Under the pieces are notes generated by a model that saw nothing but the letters and a program-made list of their open reading frames with translations, was not told the DNA's origin and did no database searches. A stretch of 7,700 nucleotides of DNA, taken from NCBI GenBank assembly GCA_029264635.1, contig JARIAA010000188.1, positions 1 to 7,700 on the forward strand, given 5' to 3'. The position numbers and the translations under genes were made by a program. This document shows positions 4,794 to 7,700 of this stretch, in pieces; position 1 is the stretch's first letter; the number at the start of each line of letters is the position of its first letter. This DNA comes from Psychrobacter sp. GTDB lineage: Bacteria > Pseudomonadota > Gammaproteobacteria > Pseudomonadales > Moraxellaceae.

Positions 4794-7595
4794 ATGAATA
4801 AGATATTTAAAAAAATTTGGAACCCATCATTAGGATGTATAGTCGTCGTTTCTGAAAACGCAAAAAGTGCTGGCAAGACCAATGGCACTACTGGCAGTAT
4901 CGGTGATACTGTCCATTCAGCCAACGCTTCATCCGCCTATAAGGCACTTGTTTTAAAAGGTTTGGTGCTTAGCATCGCGGTTATTAGTGGTACTCAGGTT
5001 TGGGCCGCCGATCCTTTGAGCAATGATGGGGAGGACGATGGGGAAGAATTTATTACCTACAACACTGAGGTTGGTCATGCAAATAGTGCAACAGGATATT
5101 TTAGTAGTGCCGTAGGTTATAACAATATAGCATCACATGATAGGAGTAGTGCGCTAGGTCAAGAAAATAAAGCACGGGGTTATGGAAGCAGTGCTGTAGG
5201 TAGTAACAATACAGCATCGACATGGGAAACCAGTGCAATAGGTAATAACAATCAAGCATTAGAAGAGTATAGCAGTGCCGTGGGTAATGGTAATAGTGCA
5301 GAGGGCGGTTGGAGCACTGCAATAGGTCGCATCAATACGACTTCTGGTTATTATAGTAGTGCGATAGGCTCTGAAAATACAGCAGCGGGTGAATATAGTA
5401 GTGCAGTCGGTAGTTTAAATACTGCAGAGGGTGTTGAGAGTACGGCAGTCGGTCATAACAATACTGCATCGGACCTATCTAATAGTGCGATGGGTGTCGG
5501 TAATAGAACAACGGGCGAATATAGCAGTGCAGTGGGTTATAACAATACGGCAAGCGGTCTTCATAATAGCAGTGCGATAGGCTTTAGTAATGAAGCAATC
5601 GATGTAAATAGTAGTGCAATAGGTTATAGCAATGAAGCAAAAGGCATTAATAGTAATGCCGTAGGCAGCAGCAATACGGCATCGGGTGATTATAGTAGTG
5701 CAGTAGGTTATAAGAATGAAGCATCGGGTGAATTCAGTAGTGCCATAGGTACTGTTAATAAGGCAGAAGGTTATGCTAGCAGTTCATTAGGGGTTAGTAA
5801 TACTGCACTAGGTAAAGATAGCAGTGCACTAGGACGTAGCAATACAGCATCGAAACAATCTAGTAGTGCGGTTGGGGTGAGCAATATAGCATCAGGTGAT
5901 TACAGCAATGCGGTGGGTTATAACAATAAATCAGAAGGTATTAGTAGCAGTGCAGTAGGTAATGGTAATAGGGCATCTGGTTCAAGTGGGAGTGCAATAG
6001 GCTCCAAAAATATAGCAACGCTTTCAAATAGCAGCGCTCTAGGTAGTAGCAATGCTGCAAACGGTATTAGTAGCAGTGCGGTAGGAAATAACAATAGAAC
6101 AATGGGTAAAAATAGTAGTGCGTTAGGTTCTGAAAATTTTTCAAAGGGCGATTACAGCAGTGCAGTCGGTTTTGCCAATAATGCATCAGCTAGCAATAGC
6201 AGTGCAGTCGGTAATGGTAATACAGCATCAGGCATTAATAGTAGTGCATTAGGTCGTGGCAATATGGCATCGGGTAATGTGAGTAGTGCAGTCGGTTATA
6301 ACAATACTGCATCTGGTAATTTTAGTAGTGCAATGGGACGTGGCAATACCGCATCGAATGGCTATAGCAGTGCGCTAGGATTTAATAATACGGCATCAGG
6401 TGGAAGTAGTACGGCAGTGGGTTATCAAAATACGGCATCTGGCAATTTTAGTAGCGCATTTGGAAGTAGTAGCCGAGCTACGGCAGCACGAGCAACCGCC
6501 ATCGGTCATGATTCTCTTGCAAATGAGACAAATACTATTTCAGTGGGCCGTGCGGGTAGCGAGAAACGCATCACCAACGTTGCTGATGCAAAAAATAATT
6601 ATGATGCCGTCAATAAACGTTACGTCGATAATGCGTTGGCAGGTATTGGCTCTAAAGACTATATTGCAAAAGAGGTCGCGCAAGCGTTAACCACTTCAAA
6701 AGATTACATCGACAATCAAGTACTGGTGATACAACAGAGCTTTACCGCACGTGCGCAGCCTGCATACTTAGAAGATAATAGCGATATGACGGCCGCAGAA
6801 ACCTTTGCCTTTGGTGATCATGCAAGAATGATGTCTGTTAGTCTTAATTCTATGGATGGCGATGATTTAGCATTACAAGGCGAAGGCGAGCAATCGATTG
6901 CCATCGGTGAGGGCGCAGAAGCAAGCGGTGTCCAGGCAATCAGTATAGGCACAGGTAATAAGGTCACAGGAGACCATTCTGGTGCGATTGGTGATCCAAG
7001 TGTCGTCAGTGGCAATAACAGTTACAGTGTTGGTAACGACAACAACGTATCAGGCGATAACACCTTTGTGCTCGGCAACAACGTCGATACTTCAGCAAAT
7101 AATGCGGTGCTATTGGGTAACAATTCTAGCTCTGAGCGTGATAACACTGTATCTGTTGGCTCTGCTACTAGCCAACGTCAAATTATCAACGTGGCTGACG
7201 GTACTGCTGATCATGATGCCGTCAACGTAAGTCAATTGCAAACTGCTCGAACAAATGCGATCGAAACGGCTAACGCCTATACTGATACCAATATCGCGAC
7301 ATTAAGCGATTCGTTCCGCAGTTATGAGTATGAAAATGACAGACGTTTTAAAGAAGTTGATGAGCGTTTTGATCGTCAGGGTGCGATGAGTGCCGCGATG
7401 TTAAACATGGCGACGAGTACATCTGGACTATCAGGTAAAAATCGTATCGGCGTAGGCGCAGGTTTTCAAGGCTCTGAGCAAGCGGTGTCAGTAGGCTATC
7501 AACGTGTCATCCATCCTAATGCCAGCGTCAGTGTCGGCGGGGCCTTTACCAAAGACGAAACCTCAGGCGGTGTAGGCTTGGGCTACAGCTGGTAA
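4794..7595 (+). CDS. Trimeric autotransporter adhesin (YadA type), complete, 933 residues
   Basis: A type Vc secreted, trimeric outer-membrane surface protein; relatives bind host cells, matrix, abiotic surfaces or each other. Residues 1-28 (MNKIFKKIWNPSLG, then VVVSENAKSAGK) are the extended signal peptide region. A polar stretch follows, then a hydrophobic core (51-67) and likely cleavage near VWA|AD (71/72). After an acidic spacer, residues 90-580 form a YadA-type head of 35 repeats, consensus SSAVGxxNTASGxx. Neck one (RITNVADAKNNYDAVN, 592-607) leads to a short coiled coil with a 15-residue repeat (SKDYI at 620 and 635). A second head of six 14-residue units covers 701-784. Neck two is IINVADGTADHDAVNVSQL (797-815). 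A short helical stalk (816-875) enters the anchor, whose four strands span about 880-933 and end in GLGYSW, with the expected terminal aromatic. Family members with long stalks are common; here the head dominates. No partner gene is adjacent. Family certain, ligand unknown. Confidence 0.96.
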   Translation: MNKIFKKIWNPSLGCIVVVSENAKSAGKTNGTTGSIGDTVHSANASSAYKALVLKGLVLSIAVISGTQVWAADPLSNDGEDDGEEFITYNTEVGHANSATGYFSSAVGYNNIASHDRSSALGQENKARGYGSSAVGSNNTASTWETSAIGNNNQALEEYSSAVGNGNSAEGGWSTAIGRINTTSGYYSSAIGSENTAAGEYSSAVGSLNTAEGVESTAVGHNNTASDLSNSAMGVGNRTTGEYSSAVGYNNTASGLHNSSAIGFSNEAIDVNSSAIGYSNEAKGINSNAVGSSNTASGDYSSAVGYKNEASGEFSSAIGTVNKAEGYASSSLGVSNTALGKDSSALGRSNTASKQSSSAVGVSNIASGDYSNAVGYNNKSEGISSSAVGNGNRASGSSGSAIGSKNIATLSNSSALGSSNAANGISSSAVGNNNRTMGKNSSALGSENFSKGDYSSAVGFANNASASNSSAVGNGNTASGINSSALGRGNMASGNVSSAVGYNNTASGNFSSAMGRGNTASNGYSSALGFNNTASGGSSTAVGYQNTASGNFSSAFGSSSRATAARATAIGHDSLANETNTISVGRAGSEKRITNVADAKNNYDAVNKRYVDNALAGIGSKDYIAKEVAQALTTSKDYIDNQVLVIQQSFTARAQPAYLEDNSDMTAAETFAFGDHARMMSVSLNSMDGDDLALQGEGEQSIAIGEGAEASGVQAISIGTGNKVTGDHSGAIGDPSVVSGNNSYSVGNDNNVSGDNTFVLGNNVDTSANNAVLLGNNSSSERDNTVSVGSATSQRQIINVADGTADHDAVNVSQLQTARTNAIETANAYTDTNIATLSDSFRSYEYENDRRFKEVDERFDRQGAMSAAMLNMATSTSGLSGKNRIGVGAGFQGSEQAVSVGYQRVIHPNASVSVGGAFTKDETSGGVGLGYSW
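5061..6533 (+). repeat. 35 tandem 42-base coding repeats forming the first adhesin head
   Basis: These bases encode residues 90-580 in 35 consecutive units. Every unit is 14 residues long except one of 15 (residues 244-258, with an extra residue before the next SSA). Within a unit, positions 1-3 are mostly SSA, position 4 is Val, Ile, Leu or Met, position 5 is an almost invariant Gly, position 8 is nearly always Asn, and positions 10-12 are usually ASG or a close variant. These are Hep/Hag-type units that fold as a left-handed parallel beta-roll in the trimer. Serine in the SSA motif is encoded almost only by AGT or AGC, which points to growth by duplication of an ancestral 42-base unit. Confidence 0.93.
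6894..7145 (+). repeat. Six 42-base repeats forming the second, shorter adhesin head
   Basis: Residues 701-784 form six 14-residue beta-roll units with Gly at position 5 (SIAIG, AISIG, SGAIG, SYSVG, TFVLG, AVLLG). They are more divergent from one another than the units of the first head and use more varied codons, so they look like an older array. Neck two follows directly. Confidence 0.8.
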
Positions 7596-7610
7596 AAATT
7601 CAATAAACAT

Positions 7611-7641
7611 AAAAAAGGGATATTTATTTATCCCTTTTTTT
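7611..7641 (+). terminator. Rho-independent terminator of the adhesin gene
   Basis: AAAAAAGGGATA (7611-7622) and TATCCCTTTTTT (7629-7640) form a perfect twelve-base stem with a six-base loop and a T run to 7641, starting 16 bases after the stop codon. The A tract on the left arm means it could also work for a gene entering from the right on the minus strand. Confidence 0.92.
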
Positions 7642-7700
7642 ATAGATGTCAAACAGGATGCTTTCCTATAAAATAGTCTATTTAACATAATATACATTAT
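7642..7700. other. 59-base AT-rich tail without a recognisable feature
   Basis: The sequence after the terminator is AT-rich with several TATA-like hexamers (for example around 7674-7695). They could belong to the promoter of a gene beyond the window, but nothing specific can be assigned. Confidence 0.4.

Noticed and set aside
5101..5322. Open frame on the minus strand rich in Tyr, Cys, Leu and His
   Set aside because: It is the antisense of the adhesin repeats and owes its openness to their biased codons; it has no ribosome binding site or family resemblance.
5061..6533. CRISPR-like regular array of repeats
   Set aside because: The 42-base period lies in an open frame, matches a 14-residue protein repeat and has no constant repeat with unique spacers.
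5061..6533. Ice-binding function for the beta-roll because of its regular Ser/Asn/Thr ladders
   Set aside because: The units are standard YadA head repeats; no regular Thr-x-Thr surface or other specific ice-binding signature is visible.

Overview
The window most likely comes from a Moraxellaceae gammaproteobacterium, probably Psychrobacter or a close relative. The grounds are a PrpB of the Pseudomonas/Acinetobacter type, a LysR regulator that aligns with BenM/CatM of Acinetobacter, a large trimeric autotransporter of the kind common in Moraxella, Acinetobacter and Psychrobacter, and moderate-GC genes separated by very AT-rich intergenic DNA. The assignment rests on recognition by eye, not on a database search.

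Left part, minus strand. Positions 1-543 hold the N-terminal 181 residues of prpB (2-methylisocitrate lyase, propionate catabolism), cut by the window edge. A 455-base AT-rich gap follows. Next is a 425-residue membrane transporter with the Nramp fold (999-2276), with a clear terminator behind it. Upstream of it, in the same direction, lies a LysR-family regulator (2478-3455). The 201 bases between regulator and transporter carry a strong hairpin (10-bp arms, one bulged base) and a separate T-N11-A dyad of the type LysR proteins bind. The transporter lacks the Nramp metal-site motifs, and the regulator keeps the residues BenM uses to hold carboxylated ligands. Together these suggest, as inference only, a regulated uptake unit for something other than Mn2+/Fe2+.

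Middle, plus strand. A divergent gene (3664-4512) encodes an unrecognised single-pass membrane protein with long hydrophilic arms on both sides and a structured-looking motif near each end. A 281-base AT-rich spacer follows. Just before the next gene it carries two mutually exclusive inverted repeats and a doubled Shine-Dalgarno-like hexamer.

Right part, plus strand. Positions 4794-7595 encode a complete 933-residue trimeric autotransporter adhesin. It has an extended signal peptide, a first YadA-type head of 35 consecutive 14-residue repeats (one unit has 15), a neck, a short pentadecad coiled coil, a second short head of six 14-residue repeats, a second neck, a short stalk and a C-terminal YadA anchor. 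It is followed by a strong rho-independent terminator at 7611-7641.

No tRNA, rRNA, insertion sequence, CRISPR array or wholly new multi-gene system was found. The most distinctive items are the very long and regular adhesin head, the Nramp-like protein without its metal ligands, and the unexplained leader structures.
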